NCBI GenBank assembly: GCA_028710485.1
Contig: JAQTTZ010000021.1
Coordinates: forward strand, 1 to 47,915
Direction of reading: 5' to 3'
Source: Bacteriovorax sp.
GTDB taxonomy: Bacteria; Bdellovibrionota; Bacteriovoracia; Bacteriovoracales; Bacteriovoracaceae
DNA length: 47,915 nucleotides
Position numbers and translations under genes: made by a program. Position 1 is the first letter of the stretch; each line of letters opens with the position of its first letter. Below the pieces are notes generated by a model. It saw only the letters and a program-made list of their open reading frames with translations, had not been told where the DNA came from and ran no database searches. Positions 32,128-42,061 of this stretch are shown piece by piece.

Positions 32128-32724
32128 ATGAAAACTCTTAATATTAGTTTATTTTCGGCGCTTTTATTTGACTTGGATGGAACCCTGGCCGACACCATGC
32201 CATTGCACAACCAATCTTGGATTGAAACTTTGAAAAGTTTTGATTGCAAGATGACCAATGAAATTTTGAATGAGTACGCAGGAATTCCCAATATAAAAAC
32301 TGTAAAATTATTCAATCAGCGCTTTGGCTGGAGTTTAGATCCAGAGCTGGTAGTAAAAAAGAAAGAAGCTAAAGTTTTAGAGAAATTAGATTTTGTTTCT
32401 CCAATTGAATCCACTTTAAAAATAGTGAAGCACTATCATGGCAAAAAACCAATGGCGATCGTTTCTGGTGGAAACCGATTTCTAGTTGAATTGATTTTAC
32501 AGCGAATGATGCTTTTAGAATATTTTTCTGTTTTGGTTAGCGCGGAAAGCACAGTGAGAGGCAAGCCATCTCCTGATCCATTTTTGTTTGCTGCTCGAGA
32601 ATTAAATGTTTCCCCAGCGAACTGCCTTGTCTTTGAAGATGGCCTTCCTGGCATAAAAGGAGCTCAGAGTTGCGGGATGAGTGTTGTTCAGGTGCTCGCT
32701 GATTTTAAATTGCAAGCTCTCTAG
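32128..32724 (+). CDS. HAD-family phosphatase (beta-phosphoglucomutase-like)
   Basis: 198 residues. Motif I FDLDGTLADTM has nucleophile Asp15 and Asp17, followed by a helical cap (about 20-85). Motif II is IVSGGN, motif III the Lys in RGKPSPDPFLFAA, and motif IV VFEDGLPGIKGA. The layout matches sugar-phosphate phosphatases or beta-phosphoglucomutase-like enzymes. Cytoplasmic. CGGAGAG lies 8 bases before the ATG. Likely co-transcribed with the PaiB-type gene. Confidence 0.9.
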   Translation: MKTLNISLFSALLFDLDGTLADTMPLHNQSWIETLKSFDCKMTNEILNEYAGIPNIKTVKLFNQRFGWSLDPELVVKKKEAKVLEKLDFVSPIESTLKIVKHYHGKKPMAIVSGGNRFLVELILQRMMLLEYFSVLVSAESTVRGKPSPDPFLFAARELNVSPANCLVFEDGLPGIKGAQSCGMSVVQVLADFKLQAL

Positions 32725-32807
32725 CTATCATGAGAACATCACTATTTAATATAACTCATCACTGGGCATATGATTATTTCTACCCGTATTCACTTCAGCC
32801 GAGTTGG

Positions 32808-32999
32808 CTATTTATTATGAGAAGAATTTGGATCAAAATCACCGTGTGAGCTTCTAAATCTTTTCATTGCAATGACTAGGAGATCTTGAATTGGTGTCTT
32901 TGTATATTTAGCCATTCTTTCGAAACTTTCCATTGCTTCCTTGTCAATCATGACTTTTAATTCTTTCAATTCACCTTTATTGTAAGTTTGGGTTTTCAT
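32808..32999 (-). CDS. Small ribbon-helix-helix-like protein
   Basis: 63 residues: a short strand (ELKELKVMIDKEAMESF), then two helices (ERMAKYTKTPIQDLLVIAMKRF), typical of ribbon-helix-helix DNA-binding proteins or antitoxins. No toxin gene lies beside it. GGAG is 8 bases before the ATG, so it is probably translated. Function is unknown; a transcriptional role is inferred from fold resemblance only. Confidence 0.6.
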   Translation of the reverse strand: MKTQTYNKGELKELKVMIDKEAMESFERMAKYTKTPIQDLLVIAMKRFRSSHGDFDPNSSHNK

Positions 33000-33178
33000 C
33001 AGGAGTCTCCATTTTTCTTAGTTTCATTCATTCTAAAATATTTTCTTAAATAAGACATCATATTTAATTATGTGAGTCCCTCTATTTTAGTCAGTATTTC
33101 GTAAGATGCTCCCCAAAAACATTATCACAAGGATTTGAAGTCAATGCTCATTTCGGTCTTATGGTTTGCTCATCATCT

Positions 33179-34198
33179 CTAATTCAAATCATAGAGAGTT
33201 GTTTTAGGTGTAGGCGGTAAGCGTGGCATATCAATTTTGGGAAATATTCCTGTTAAGCTCTCCAGAAAAGCTACGATGTCACTCACCTGATTATCTTTTA
33301 AATCAAGATTGAGCTGAACTTTTGCCATAACTGTTACGGCCTCATCTAATGTTCTCACACTCCCGTTGTGAAAATAGGGAGCCGTAAGGGCAATATTTCT
33401 CCATGTTGGAACTCGCCACATATGTTTATCATTTTCATTTTTTGTAAAATCAAATCGACCGGTGTCTGCCATGAAATTATATTTTTTGACGAAATCATTA
33501 TCTGTAAAAACTGGAAATTTTTGAAAATTTCCTTCGCCCATTTTTAAATTTTCACCGTTAAAATTTGCACCTGCATGGCATACGACACATCCAACTTCTT
33601 GAACTAGCTTCATTCCTCTCTGAGCTTGAACAGTCATTGCTTTTTTATTTCCATGCATATATTTATCAAATGGACTGTTGCCAGCGATTAAAGTTCTTTC
33701 AAAGGAAGCAATGGCCTTTCCAATATTATCTTTCGATATGGAATCTTTCCCAAAAGCTTTTTCAAACATTTCAACATAGCCTGGAATTTGTTTTAAACGC
33801 CCAATTACCATCTCAAAGTGTGGCATCCCCATCTCTATCGGATTACCTATTGGACCTACCGCTTGATCTTCAAGAGACTTCGCTCTGCCATCCCAAAATT
33901 GAACGGTATGAAAAGCAGAATTCCAAACTGTGGGGGCACTTCGACCTCCCTTTTGGCCATTGACCCCAACTGAGACACTTCTTTGATCTTCACCTCCAAG
34001 CATGAGGTTGTGACATGAGTTACATGAAATGGTGCCATTGATCGACATGCGTGGATCAAAATACAATGACTTTCCTAAATTAATTTTTTCAATTGTTTGT
34101 TTATTATCTTTTGGAATTTCAGCTGATTTAGGTAAGGCCTGCATCGCCATTACCGTCAAAGGACAAGCAGCGACAAGAGTAAGTAATAATTTTTTCAC
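33179..34198 (-). CDS. ccpA: Di-haem cytochrome c peroxidase
   Basis: 339 residues from GTG 34198, with AGGAG 8 bases upstream. A signal peptide ends near VMAMQA. Haem sites are CNSCH (59-63) and CVVCH (204-208). GKSLYFDPRMS, WDGRAKSLEDQAVGPIGNPIEM and the methionine-bearing region VPTWRNIALTAPYFHNGSV are hallmarks of bacterial CcpA. It reduces H2O2 in the periplasm using cytochrome c. The C-terminal tail is Pro-rich (PRLPPTPKT). A distant relative lies at 26325. Confidence 0.95.
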   Translation of the reverse strand: MKKLLLTLVAACPLTVMAMQALPKSAEIPKDNKQTIEKINLGKSLYFDPRMSINGTISCNSCHNLMLGGEDQRSVSVGVNGQKGGRSAPTVWNSAFHTVQFWDGRAKSLEDQAVGPIGNPIEMGMPHFEMVIGRLKQIPGYVEMFEKAFGKDSISKDNIGKAIASFERTLIAGNSPFDKYMHGNKKAMTVQAQRGMKLVQEVGCVVCHAGANFNGENLKMGEGNFQKFPVFTDNDFVKKYNFMADTGRFDFTKNENDKHMWRVPTWRNIALTAPYFHNGSVRTLDEAVTVMAKVQLNLDLKDNQVSDIVAFLESLTGIFPKIDMPRLPPTPKTTLYDLN

Positions 34199-34337
34199 AA
34201 GTTTCTCCTACACTTTCATCAATCCTAAGTTGATCTCTATCTTTAATATGCCCCGATCAAGATTCCATCCAAGACAAAAAAGATATTTGATTCATATGAT
34301 CTAGCTATATAGGCTTTTAAAAAATTGGTGAGTCTCT

Positions 34338-35150
34338 TTAGTGTTTATGAATCATGACTCGGTCTCCAGCTTCAATATCCCCATTGAGAACTTCTGCCCA
34401 GATTTTATCAGTCACACCGAATGTAACTTGAACTTTTCGAGGAATACTTTTCCCGCGCTTTACCCACACATAACCATTTGCTAATGAACTAATAGGAATG
34501 AGAAGGGCGTTCTCTCGTTCGCCAATTAAAATGTCCACGTTGCAAGTCATATTAGGAAGAATTGTTTCTGGTAAATCGGCGGTGTAAATTTGAATAAGTG
34601 TTTTATTTGGGTGCAAAAAAATGGCGCTGACTTTGCCCCAAAAATATTTTGGTTGTAAAGATTCGAAACTGATCTTTACCTTTTGTCCAACTTTCACTCG
34701 CGACGCTTTTTGCTGTTCCATAGTGGCAAGAATATAGCGATCAGTGATATCGGTGAGTACGATCATCGGCATCGCCGCATAAGTATTTTCTCCGATCTTG
34801 TAAGGGCGGAGATGGACTAACCCTGAAAATGGGGCGCGAATAATTACCCGTTCAGCCGTCTGCAAAAGAGGCATACCTTTTTTCACGATATCTCCTTCTT
34901 TAAAGAAGATTTTATCGATCTCTTGACCTGAGTGCGGATTAAAGGTGAAGCGGCGGTCTGTAGTGATAGTACCGTAGCCATAAACGGCATCAATGATTTT
35001 TCCGCGTTGAATTGGCGCTGATAACTGACCAGAATAGGCCTTAATAACTATTCGAGCAGTAATGCCGATTCCAACTAATAAAATAACAAAAAGTAAGCTG
35101 AGATACTTTCGTTTAATAATCCATTCAAAAAGTAATTTAAGTCTATCCAT
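34338..35150 (-). CDS. HlyD-family periplasmic adaptor, orphan
   Basis: 270 residues with one N-terminal membrane anchor (YLSLLFVILLVGIGITARIVI) and the barrel-sandwich pattern: KIIDAVYGYGTITTDRRFTF, then DKIFFKEGDIVKKGMPLLQT and IRAPFSGLVHLRPYKIGENT. The coiled-coil hairpin is absent or very short. Such adaptors link an inner-membrane ABC or RND pump to an outer-membrane channel, but neither is encoded here, so its partner must be elsewhere or it works differently. Confidence 0.85.
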   Translation of the reverse strand: MDRLKLLFEWIIKRKYLSLLFVILLVGIGITARIVIKAYSGQLSAPIQRGKIIDAVYGYGTITTDRRFTFNPHSGQEIDKIFFKEGDIVKKGMPLLQTAERVIIRAPFSGLVHLRPYKIGENTYAAMPMIVLTDITDRYILATMEQQKASRVKVGQKVKISFESLQPKYFWGKVSAIFLHPNKTLIQIYTADLPETILPNMTCNVDILIGERENALLIPISSLANGYVWVKRGKSIPRKVQVTFGVTDKIWAEVLNGDIEAGDRVMIHKH

Positions 35151-35228
35151 ATTATGACTATTGCAGTTTTTATGCCAATTGTGCTTTGAGCATATCTAAT
35201 CCATCTTTAGTTTTGTATTTTTCTGGGT

Positions 35229-36509
35229 ATGCTAAAGAATACCTGCTTCATTATTCTTGCAACTGTAATTTATGTCATTACTGCCAAGGCTGAGATTGCG
35301 TGGGAGAACCCTGCAGTTCTCTGTCCTGAAGAAATACTTCCCAGAGGCCTTGACTGCCTTGACTTAAGTGGTGTTGCTGATCCTCAGGTAGAATTTCCCT
35401 CGACATTATCCAAAGAAGAAATCAGCGACTGGACCAATAATAAAACGGCCGACCTTCGCCTATGTCGTAACATGGAGGTTTTAAATAGAGAAAAAATAAA
35501 CCCCGGAACTTTTTCTGAGAATAATTTAAAAGCAGCATGGATGGTAGTCAATGGAGCAATATTTGTAAAAGAAAAACTCGATGCAATTATTGCGGCCAGT
35601 GTAAAATATGGAATTCCACCTCAGATTTTAATTGGTGCGCTAAAACAGGAATCTGGCCTGTCTACTATCGGTGTCGCTCCTGACGGAGGAAATTATTCCT
35701 GTGGAATGGCCCAGATGAATATACAGGAGTGGTGTGAGAGCATTAATCAACTTCCCAAAGAAAAAAGAGATGAACGAGGCTGGCCTGTGATCAGCTGTGA
35801 TGAAGCCACTCTTCCTACCGACGCTGTAAAACCATTTTATGAAATGGCATTAAAAAGAAATACTGGCATCAAACAGAGTTATCAGATGTTGGCTTCCGAC
35901 TATGACGGTATCACGGCGGTGGATGTTGGGATGGAAGAAAATCTTTTTTTAGCCACCTATTCATTTCTTCATCACTGCCAGGACTTCTCGCTCTCCATTG
36001 ATTTCAAAGCGCGTATTTTAAAAAATCTTTTTGATCATTTTGTTCCTAAATCACTACGAGAAGCAGAACTTTATTCAGCGTCTTCTTCATTTGGAACTTT
36101 TCCTCGCCATTGCGAAAGAGCTTATCCAGTAGCTGCTTATCCGCTACATACCGGCTGGCTTTTAGCTGTGGCAATGTACAATGCAGGCCCTGTTCAGGCG
36201 AAATTAATTGGACACTATTATCACGTCGTGAATAATGAATTTCCTCTTATTAATCCGCTGGGATTAATTGAAGCGCTTTATTGGGGAGGTAAATGGAAAG
36301 CAGAAACCGACTCAATAATTTTTTATGATCAAAATGGAAAGGAGTTCACTCAGCGCTGGTATAAAAGCTGTGTCGTTCAAAAGCATGTTGCGAGAGTCAT
36401 CCAGCATGTGACTATTTTTTCTGAAAATATTGCTCGCTCATTGGATCTTGAGGGATGTAAGAACGTCGTTCCGGAAAACCGCCAGATTTCCAGCGGAGTA
36501 AAAGATTGA
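35229..36509 (+). CDS. Lytic transglycosylase (SLT-domain protein)
   Basis: 426 residues with a signal peptide (MLKNTCFIILATVIYVITAKA). The SLT-type core starts near 120: VKYGIPPQILIGALKQESGL (catalytic Glu141), then GNYSCGMAQMNIQEW. A later part (AVAMYNAGPVQAKLIGHYYH) provides the AYNAG-like motif of lytic transglycosylases. The insert between them (about 175-310) is unusually long. It would cleave peptidoglycan in the periplasm; a role in wall remodelling or predation is possible but not shown. Confidence 0.85.
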   Translation: MLKNTCFIILATVIYVITAKAEIAWENPAVLCPEEILPRGLDCLDLSGVADPQVEFPSTLSKEEISDWTNNKTADLRLCRNMEVLNREKINPGTFSENNLKAAWMVVNGAIFVKEKLDAIIAASVKYGIPPQILIGALKQESGLSTIGVAPDGGNYSCGMAQMNIQEWCESINQLPKEKRDERGWPVISCDEATLPTDAVKPFYEMALKRNTGIKQSYQMLASDYDGITAVDVGMEENLFLATYSFLHHCQDFSLSIDFKARILKNLFDHFVPKSLREAELYSASSSFGTFPRHCERAYPVAAYPLHTGWLLAVAMYNAGPVQAKLIGHYYHVVNNEFPLINPLGLIEALYWGGKWKAETDSIIFYDQNGKEFTQRWYKSCVVQKHVARVIQHVTIFSENIARSLDLEGCKNVVPENRQISSGVKD

Positions 36510-36562
36510 AAGAAACATCTTGCAAATTTTGTGGAAGTAAGTTGTAAAATCCATTCACTAAT

Positions 36563-36922
36563 TTAAGACTTCGATACGCGATCTATAATCTTTTTTAGAA
36601 TTATGGCATGATTTATTTTTTCATCACGAGCAGCGTAGAGTAAAGTCACATTTCGTTTTGCCGAGAGTTCAGCTAAAAACTTAATTTCTTTTTGGGCGCT
36701 TATATTCGCAAGTTCTTTTTTGTACTCTTTTTTAAAATCCTTAAATTTAAGTGGATCATGAGCGAAACTTTTTCTAAGCTCTGTACTTGGACAAAGCTCT
36801 TTAGGCCATTCATCAAAAGGCAAATCTGATTTTTTAATTCCACGTGGCCACAAACGATCCACTAAAACTCTATAACCATCAGCTTTATCTTCAGCTTCGT
36901 ACACTCGTTTAATTTTTATCAT
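36563..36922 (-). CDS. DUF488 protein
   Basis: 119 residues with the DUF488 hallmarks KIKRVYEAEDKADGYRVLVDRLWPRGIKK, WPKELCPSTELRKSFAHDP, then NVTLLYAARDEKINHAIIL. The family is small, conserved and uncharacterised. Cytoplasmic. It is convergent with the lytic transglycosylase gene. Confidence 0.93.
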   Translation of the reverse strand: MIKIKRVYEAEDKADGYRVLVDRLWPRGIKKSDLPFDEWPKELCPSTELRKSFAHDPLKFKDFKKEYKKELANISAQKEIKFLAELSAKRNVTLLYAARDEKINHAIILKKIIDRVSKS

Positions 36923-37309
36923 ATAGTTACCGTCTAATATTCAGTGATAAGTTCTACAATAAATTGCTGCAAGTAAAAGACCAGTGGCAATTGAGGAGTA
37001 TACTTGAGTTGTCCGTTTTATATCCTGATTTTTTAACCGATAAAAAATAAGCCAAGTTTAAGCAATAATTTGTTTAAATTTGATAGTTTCTCCCTTTAGT
37101 TTCTAAATATATTTTTTGATCTTTTAGAAACTTACGAAAACAGTCTCAACCCAGTCTTAATTTAAAAACAAGATATAATCTGGTTCCTACGCCCTAACTA
37201 CTTAGAACCAATAGATGATTTAAGTCATGCTATTTAACGATGTGCCGATTCTTTAGATAAATAAAACATTCAATATTTATTGAATAATACAGTATGAAAA
37301 GGAGTTCTT
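36923..37309. other. Intergenic region before the receptor cluster
   Basis: 387 AT-rich bases without a gene. CCGAT-containing stretches at 37036 and 37242 recall the -10 of flagellar sigma-28 promoters, but neither has a partner -35 at the right distance, so no promoter is called. Confidence 0.3.
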
Positions 37310-38890
37310 GTGAAAAAATGGTTTTCTGGAATAAGAGCAAGACTACTATTAGTGAGTGTCTTGTCAGTAGTCTCGCTGCTCATTGTGGGCATCACCGGCT
37401 TTTTTGCGGTCTCATCATTAGCTGATAAATTGGATGTTGCTTATAATCAACGATTAAAATTATCGCAGGAACTCTCAAACATCGAATCTGGAATCCATGC
37501 CGTTTTTAGGTATGAATGGGTAGCATTAAGCGATGACAAGATTGAAGATCGAAAGGAGAGGCAGCAATTTCTTGAGAAGGTAAAAGATAAAATCGTAGCT
37601 GTTGATACAGCTGTTAAAAATTATGCCGCCATTAAAAAATCTCCAGAGGCCCAAGAAGTATTAGTGCAAAAACTTTTGCCAAACTGGGAGATCACTAAAA
37701 AAGCATTGGAAGAGGTTACTTTGGAGTTAAATAAAAACGATTCAAGTAGCAACGATAAGGCCAAAGTATTAATAAAAACAAAGCAGCGCAACGCTGCCGT
37801 ACCAGTGGCCGAAGCAGTTGCTTGGCTTCAGGATAAGGCCCTTAGTACTAATAAGAAAATTGTAGAAGAATCTTTGAGCTACGCTCACAATGCCAAAACT
37901 TTTTCCCTTGTTGTTGTCTTATTGGCCGGAATTCTCTCTTTTACGATTTGTATTTATATCGCAAACCAATTAGTAAAAATTTTATCAACACTATCAAATG
38001 ATCTTAACAGTTCAAGCATGGAAGTCAGTGCAGCCGCTGAACAAATAGCCTCTGCATCAGAACAACTCTCTCAGGCTAACGTAGAGCAAGCTTCTTCTTT
38101 AGAAGAGACATCATCTTCCATTCAAGAAATGAGCTCAATGGTTAGTAAAACTTCTGAGAACGCCATTCAAGCTTCTAGGGTTTCTGGACAGAGTCAAGAA
38201 AATGCCCTTAAGGGAAAAGAAGTTGTGCAAAATATGATTTCTTCTATTAATGAGATCACTGATTCAAACAACGATATTATGAATCAGATTAATCAAAGCA
38301 ATAAAGAGATTTCTGAAATTGTAAAAGTGATCGCGGAGATTGGAGATAAAACTAAAGTGATTAACGATATCGTTTTTCAAACAAAACTTCTCTCTTTCAA
38401 CGCTTCTGTCGAGGCCGCTCGGGCGGGAGAACATGGAAAAGGATTTGCGGTAGTGGCCGAAGAAGTAGGAAATCTTGCTCAGATGAGCGGCAAGGCCGCC
38501 AGCGAAATAACTGAAATGCTAGATGGCAGTATCAAAAAAGTAGAAAGGATTGTAAACGATAGCAAAACGAAAGTTGAGCGTTTAGTAAGAGAAGGAAAAT
38601 CAAAAGTCGACAAAGGAACCGGGATTGCTCGTGAGTGCGGAGTAGTCTTAGAAGATATCGTGAGTGATATTTCAAGTGTCTCAGAAATGGCCAATGAGAT
38701 TGCGGTCTCAAGCCAAGAGCAATCGCAAGGTATAAGCGAGATCACCAAGGCCATGAACCAAATCAATGTGGCCACTCAGCAAAACGCTGCGGGTGCCACT
38801 CAATCGGCTTCAGCTGCCGAAGAGTTATCGGGCCAGGCCAGTATGCTAAAGAATGCGGTTCATTCTTTAATGGTTACGATTGAAGGTTAG
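37310..38890 (+). CDS. Methyl-accepting chemotaxis protein, membrane type
   Basis: 526 residues from GTG 37310, with AAGGAG 6 bases upstream. TM1 is about 9-32 and TM2 about 196-219, enclosing a helical periplasmic sensor (four-helix-bundle type) of about 165 residues. A short linker leads to the signalling domain (about 245-525). The tip reads [20 protein letters not shown], where E. coli receptors have [16 protein letters not shown]. CheR/CheB sites are likely in [15 protein letters not shown]. No C-terminal pentapeptide. It ends 37 bases before the next receptor. Confidence 0.93.
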   Translation: MKKWFSGIRARLLLVSVLSVVSLLIVGITGFFAVSSLADKLDVAYNQRLKLSQELSNIESGIHAVFRYEWVALSDDKIEDRKERQQFLEKVKDKIVAVDTAVKNYAAIKKSPEAQEVLVQKLLPNWEITKKALEEVTLELNKNDSSSNDKAKVLIKTKQRNAAVPVAEAVAWLQDKALSTNKKIVEESLSYAHNAKTFSLVVVLLAGILSFTICIYIANQLVKILSTLSNDLNSSSMEVSAAAEQIASASEQLSQANVEQASSLEETSSSIQEMSSMVSKTSENAIQASRVSGQSQENALKGKEVVQNMISSINEITDSNNDIMNQINQSNKEISEIVKVIAEIGDKTKVINDIVFQTKLLSFNASVEAARAGEHGKGFAVVAEEVGNLAQMSGKAASEITEMLDGSIKKVERIVNDSKTKVERLVREGKSKVDKGTGIARECGVVLEDIVSDISSVSEMANEIAVSSQEQSQGISEITKAMNQINVATQQNAAGATQSASAAEELSGQASMLKNAVHSLMVTIEG

Positions 38891-38927
38891 ATCAAAGAAT
38901 AAACATCTTAAACAAGCGGAGCATCGA

Positions 38928-40688
38928 ATGAATTTTTTTCAAAAAACCAGCTTAAAAATAAAATTGATAATACTTACTTTATCATTGGCCACTTTTACAA
39001 TAGCAGCAGGAGGGGCGGGAGTATTCTTTCTTAAATCCACTGTTGGAGCTTATGAAAAAGTATTAGCAAAACCGGTTCCTAAGCTTAGCAATGTAAAAGA
39101 CATGCTTTCACACTATAGAAGATTGAGAATCTATCTAACTCTTTTGGCAATCCCTGGTATCTCTAAGGAATATTCTGATGACACTTTAAAAGTTATCAAC
39201 GAATCCTTAATAAAATATGAAGCAACAAATAAAGCATATACCGCTCTTGAGTTTGTACCTGGTCAAAAAGAGTTATATGAAAAACTGGATATTAGTTGGC
39301 GGAAGTATCAAGAAGTATCCTTGAAAATTGTTTCGTTATTCAACTCAGGAAAACCGAGTGATAGAGAAATATTGACCAAATTAATATTAAATGAAAGTAG
39401 TGCTCTAGCGACTGAATACACCGCAAATTATCTAGCCTTGGTTGCCTTTCATGAGAATGTCGTAGCGGTAAGTAAGCTTCACGCCCAAGAAGATGCGGAT
39501 CGCGGAAATCTTATTTCTATGACTATTGCGATTTTAAGCTTTGTCTTTGCTCTTATTATAGGATTTGTATTTTCTAATTATATAACTAAAATCCTTCAAG
39601 CAATAGCAACTGATCTTTCAAATTCAGGCGAACAAGTTAGTTCAGCATCTTCTCAGATCGCTTCTGCGTCTGAAGAACTTTCGCAAGCGACTACTGAACA
39701 AGCAGCTTCGTTGCAAGAGACCTCTTCATCTATTGAAGAAATAAGTTCAATGATTAATGCCAATACAGAAAATGCAAAGCAATCTTCTGTGGTTTCGGAA
39801 GAAAGTTTAAGTATGGCCGAAAAAGGAAAAGAAGTTGTAGATCATATGTTAACAGCAATCGCAGAAATAAATACCAGCAACAATGGAATTATGGACCAGA
39901 TTAATAACACCAATAAAGAAATTGAAAACATAGTCACAATTATTAATGAAATTGGTAATAAAACTAAAGTCATTAACGATATCGTTTTTCAAACGAAACT
40001 TCTTTCTTTTAATGCTTCAGTAGAAGCTGCTCGGGCAGGAGATCAAGGCAAAGGTTTTGCCGTCGTCGCTGAAGAGGTTGGAAATCTAGCAGCAATGAGT
40101 GGAGCCGCTGCTTTAGAGATTACCAATATGCTTGAAGGAAGTATTAAAACAGTTGAAGGAATTGTCAGAGATTCAAAAGATAAAATTGGAAAACTAATTT
40201 TAAATGGTAAAGAAAAAGTAGAAACAGGAACTCGAGTTGCTCATGAATGTGAAGAAGTTTTAAATGAAATAGTTTCTTCTGTCGCGAGTGTCTCAAAAAT
40301 GGTTACCGAGATAGCTTCTGCCAGTCAGGAGCAGGCCCAAGGTGTTCATGAAATAACAAAAGCTGTTGCCCAGCTTGACCAAGTTACTCAACAAAATACC
40401 GCAAATTCCGCAGAGTCTGCTAATGCAGCAGGAGTTCTTTCGAATCAAGCAGAGATGCTTAATTCTTTAGTTCAAAAATTAGCTCAAACTATTCAGGGCG
40501 GCGATGGGATAGTCATAAGGGACGGATCATCAACTAATAGCGTTCGAGCGATGAATACGATCAATGCAAAATCCAAGATTACCAAAGTAACTAGCAGTTC
40601 TAATTCAATCCACAAAAAAGAGCAAAAGCTTGATTTAATAAAAGGTGAATTGCCATCCAACAGCGACAATCGGTTTGTAGACGTATAG
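38928..40688 (+). CDS. Methyl-accepting chemotaxis protein, membrane type
   Basis: 586 residues from the ATG at 38928, with GCGGAG 6 bases upstream; an in-frame TTG at 38880 overlaps the previous gene and is unlikely. Membrane helices lie near 8-31 and 194-217, around a helical periplasmic domain. The signalling domain closely resembles that of the preceding receptor ([20 protein letters not shown]), so the two arose by tandem duplication with a diverged sensor. A Ser/Lys-rich C-terminal tail of about 60 residues is extra. Confidence 0.93.
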   Translation: MNFFQKTSLKIKLIILTLSLATFTIAAGGAGVFFLKSTVGAYEKVLAKPVPKLSNVKDMLSHYRRLRIYLTLLAIPGISKEYSDDTLKVINESLIKYEATNKAYTALEFVPGQKELYEKLDISWRKYQEVSLKIVSLFNSGKPSDREILTKLILNESSALATEYTANYLALVAFHENVVAVSKLHAQEDADRGNLISMTIAILSFVFALIIGFVFSNYITKILQAIATDLSNSGEQVSSASSQIASASEELSQATTEQAASLQETSSSIEEISSMINANTENAKQSSVVSEESLSMAEKGKEVVDHMLTAIAEINTSNNGIMDQINNTNKEIENIVTIINEIGNKTKVINDIVFQTKLLSFNASVEAARAGDQGKGFAVVAEEVGNLAAMSGAAALEITNMLEGSIKTVEGIVRDSKDKIGKLILNGKEKVETGTRVAHECEEVLNEIVSSVASVSKMVTEIASASQEQAQGVHEITKAVAQLDQVTQQNTANSAESANAAGVLSNQAEMLNSLVQKLAQTIQGGDGIVIRDGSSTNSVRAMNTINAKSKITKVTSSSNSIHKKEQKLDLIKGELPSNSDNRFVDV

Positions 40689-40708
40689 TTCTTTTAGGAA
40701 ATAACTAA

Positions 40709-41158
40709 ATGGTAAAATATGATGTTAAGAAAATGAAAAAAAATAACTCAGAACTTAGCAGTTTTATCAAATTTAGTTTAGGTAAAGAGGAGTATGCTAT
40801 TTCACTTATTATGGAGAAAAAAGTTGTTTTGGTTCCTGACACCAGTCCGATTCCAAAATCGCCACCTCATTTTTTGGTGATTATGAATTTGCATGGACAA
40901 GTTATCCCGATGGTGGATCTAAGAAAAAATTTAAAATTAGAGGCTAAACAAGACGAGGAAGAAGCCGCTAACATCCTTGATATTGGTGAAATGAATATCG
41001 GAATGGTTGTCGATTCAATCAATAGGGTTCTAGCTTTTTCATCAGATGAAGTCAGCGAGACGCCGAAAGTTGGGAATCAAACAAACACTAATTATATTAG
41101 TGGGGTTTATAGAAAAGACAGTTCACTTACTATTCTTCTTATATCGCAAAAGTCTTAG
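40709..41158 (+). CDS. cheW: CheW-family coupling protein
   Basis: 149 residues. The CheW fold shows in FSLGKEEYAISLIMEKKVVL, then HFLVIMNLHGQVIPMVDLRKNLKL and IGMVVDSINRVLAFSSDEV. It bridges receptors and the CheA kinase. It follows the second receptor by 20 bases, probably in the same operon. The partner CheA is not in this window. Confidence 0.88.
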   Translation: MVKYDVKKMKKNNSELSSFIKFSLGKEEYAISLIMEKKVVLVPDTSPIPKSPPHFLVIMNLHGQVIPMVDLRKNLKLEAKQDEEEAANILDIGEMNIGMVVDSINRVLAFSSDEVSETPKVGNQTNTNYISGVYRKDSSLTILLISQKS

Positions 41159-41201
41159 ACTTGAAAGACTCGGAAGATTAGTGGTTCTAAGAAAGCGCAT
41201 T

Positions 41202-42008
41202 TTATTTGATGTTTTCGCCTAGGCCATAGTGATGAGGTGCTTGTTGGTAAGCAGTATGGGCATCAAGCATCCAACTATTAAGACCGGCCTTTCTCGTATC
41301 GTCCGAAGGGTGAGTAGACATAAATTCAGGGGGGGCCTTTCCGCCATGACTAGCACTCATACGGTCCCAGAGTCTCGGAGCTTCGCTTGGATCATAACCT
41401 GCACGGGCCATATACATTTGTCCTTCCTTATCAGCGGCAGATTCATCTCCACGAGAAAACTTGCGATCAAAAAAGGTAACAGCAAAACCAGCGGCCACTC
41501 CGCCTAAAGTGCTGACTGCTTTACAGGTTGTTGTTTTACAAAAAAATTGTCCACCCGCAATCGCAGCACCACCGAGCGCCATCCCAATAAAGTTTCCAGT
41601 CATCGCTCGCGCGTATCTTTGTTTTCCATGGCGAAGGGTTGCATGAGCAACTTCATGCCCCATTACGGCCGCAAGGGCCGCTTCTGTTTTCAAAACAGGC
41701 ATGATTCCCGTATAGACCGCCATTTTTCCACCTGGCATACACCAAGCATTGACTTCGGGGCTATCAATGAGAACAGTTTCCCATTGAAAATTTTCCCCAG
41801 AAGCTGCTGCAATTCTTTTTGCCACTCGCTGGACTAAATCATTCCATTCTTTGTTAGTGGATATTTTTGATTTGGACTTAACTTCTAAGTAGGCTTTGGC
41901 CGCTTGATCATTTATTTCTGCATCTGTGGGCTCTTTTGCTCCGGGAATTTTGAGAGTTGAGCAGCTTGCTAATAATCCGACTAATACGATAAGACTTAAT
42001 TTTTTCAT
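41202..42008 (-). CDS. M48-family metallopeptidase lipoprotein
   Basis: 268 residues with a lipoprotein signal (LLASCSTL, lipobox LASC, Cys16). VMGHEVAHATLRHGKQR carries the HExxH zinc site and RGDESAADKEGQMYM the third ligand Glu. MAVYTGIMPVLKTEAALAAV precedes it. It belongs to the Oma1/LoiP/YcaL-type membrane-surface peptidases, active in outer-membrane protein quality control. A Gly/Ala-rich hydrophobic stretch (about 138-180, including GMALGGAAIAGG) may dip into the membrane. Lone gene. Confidence 0.92.
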   Translation of the reverse strand: MKKLSLIVLVGLLASCSTLKIPGAKEPTDAEINDQAAKAYLEVKSKSKISTNKEWNDLVQRVAKRIAAASGENFQWETVLIDSPEVNAWCMPGGKMAVYTGIMPVLKTEAALAAVMGHEVAHATLRHGKQRYARAMTGNFIGMALGGAAIAGGQFFCKTTTCKAVSTLGGVAAGFAVTFFDRKFSRGDESAADKEGQMYMARAGYDPSEAPRLWDRMSASHGGKAPPEFMSTHPSDDTRKAGLNSWMLDAHTAYQQAPHHYGLGENIK

Positions 42009-42061
42009 ATATCCACATCGTATAATAAATTCGATTCATTTCCAAGATTTTCTGCTACCGA

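Noticed and set aside
36506..36547. Tiny frame encoding LKETSCKFCGSKL after the lytic transglycosylase
   Set aside because: Only 13 codons from a TTG, overlapping the previous stop region; the CxxC is probably chance.
36923..37309. Sigma-28 flagellar promoter before the first receptor
   Set aside because: CCGAT-like -10 boxes exist, but no TAAAG-type -35 lies at the required 11-base distance.
41151..41170. Hairpin AGTCTT/AAGACT as a terminator after cheW
   Set aside because: Stem of only 6 bp overlapping the stop codon, with no U-tract on the + strand and a very short one on the minus strand.
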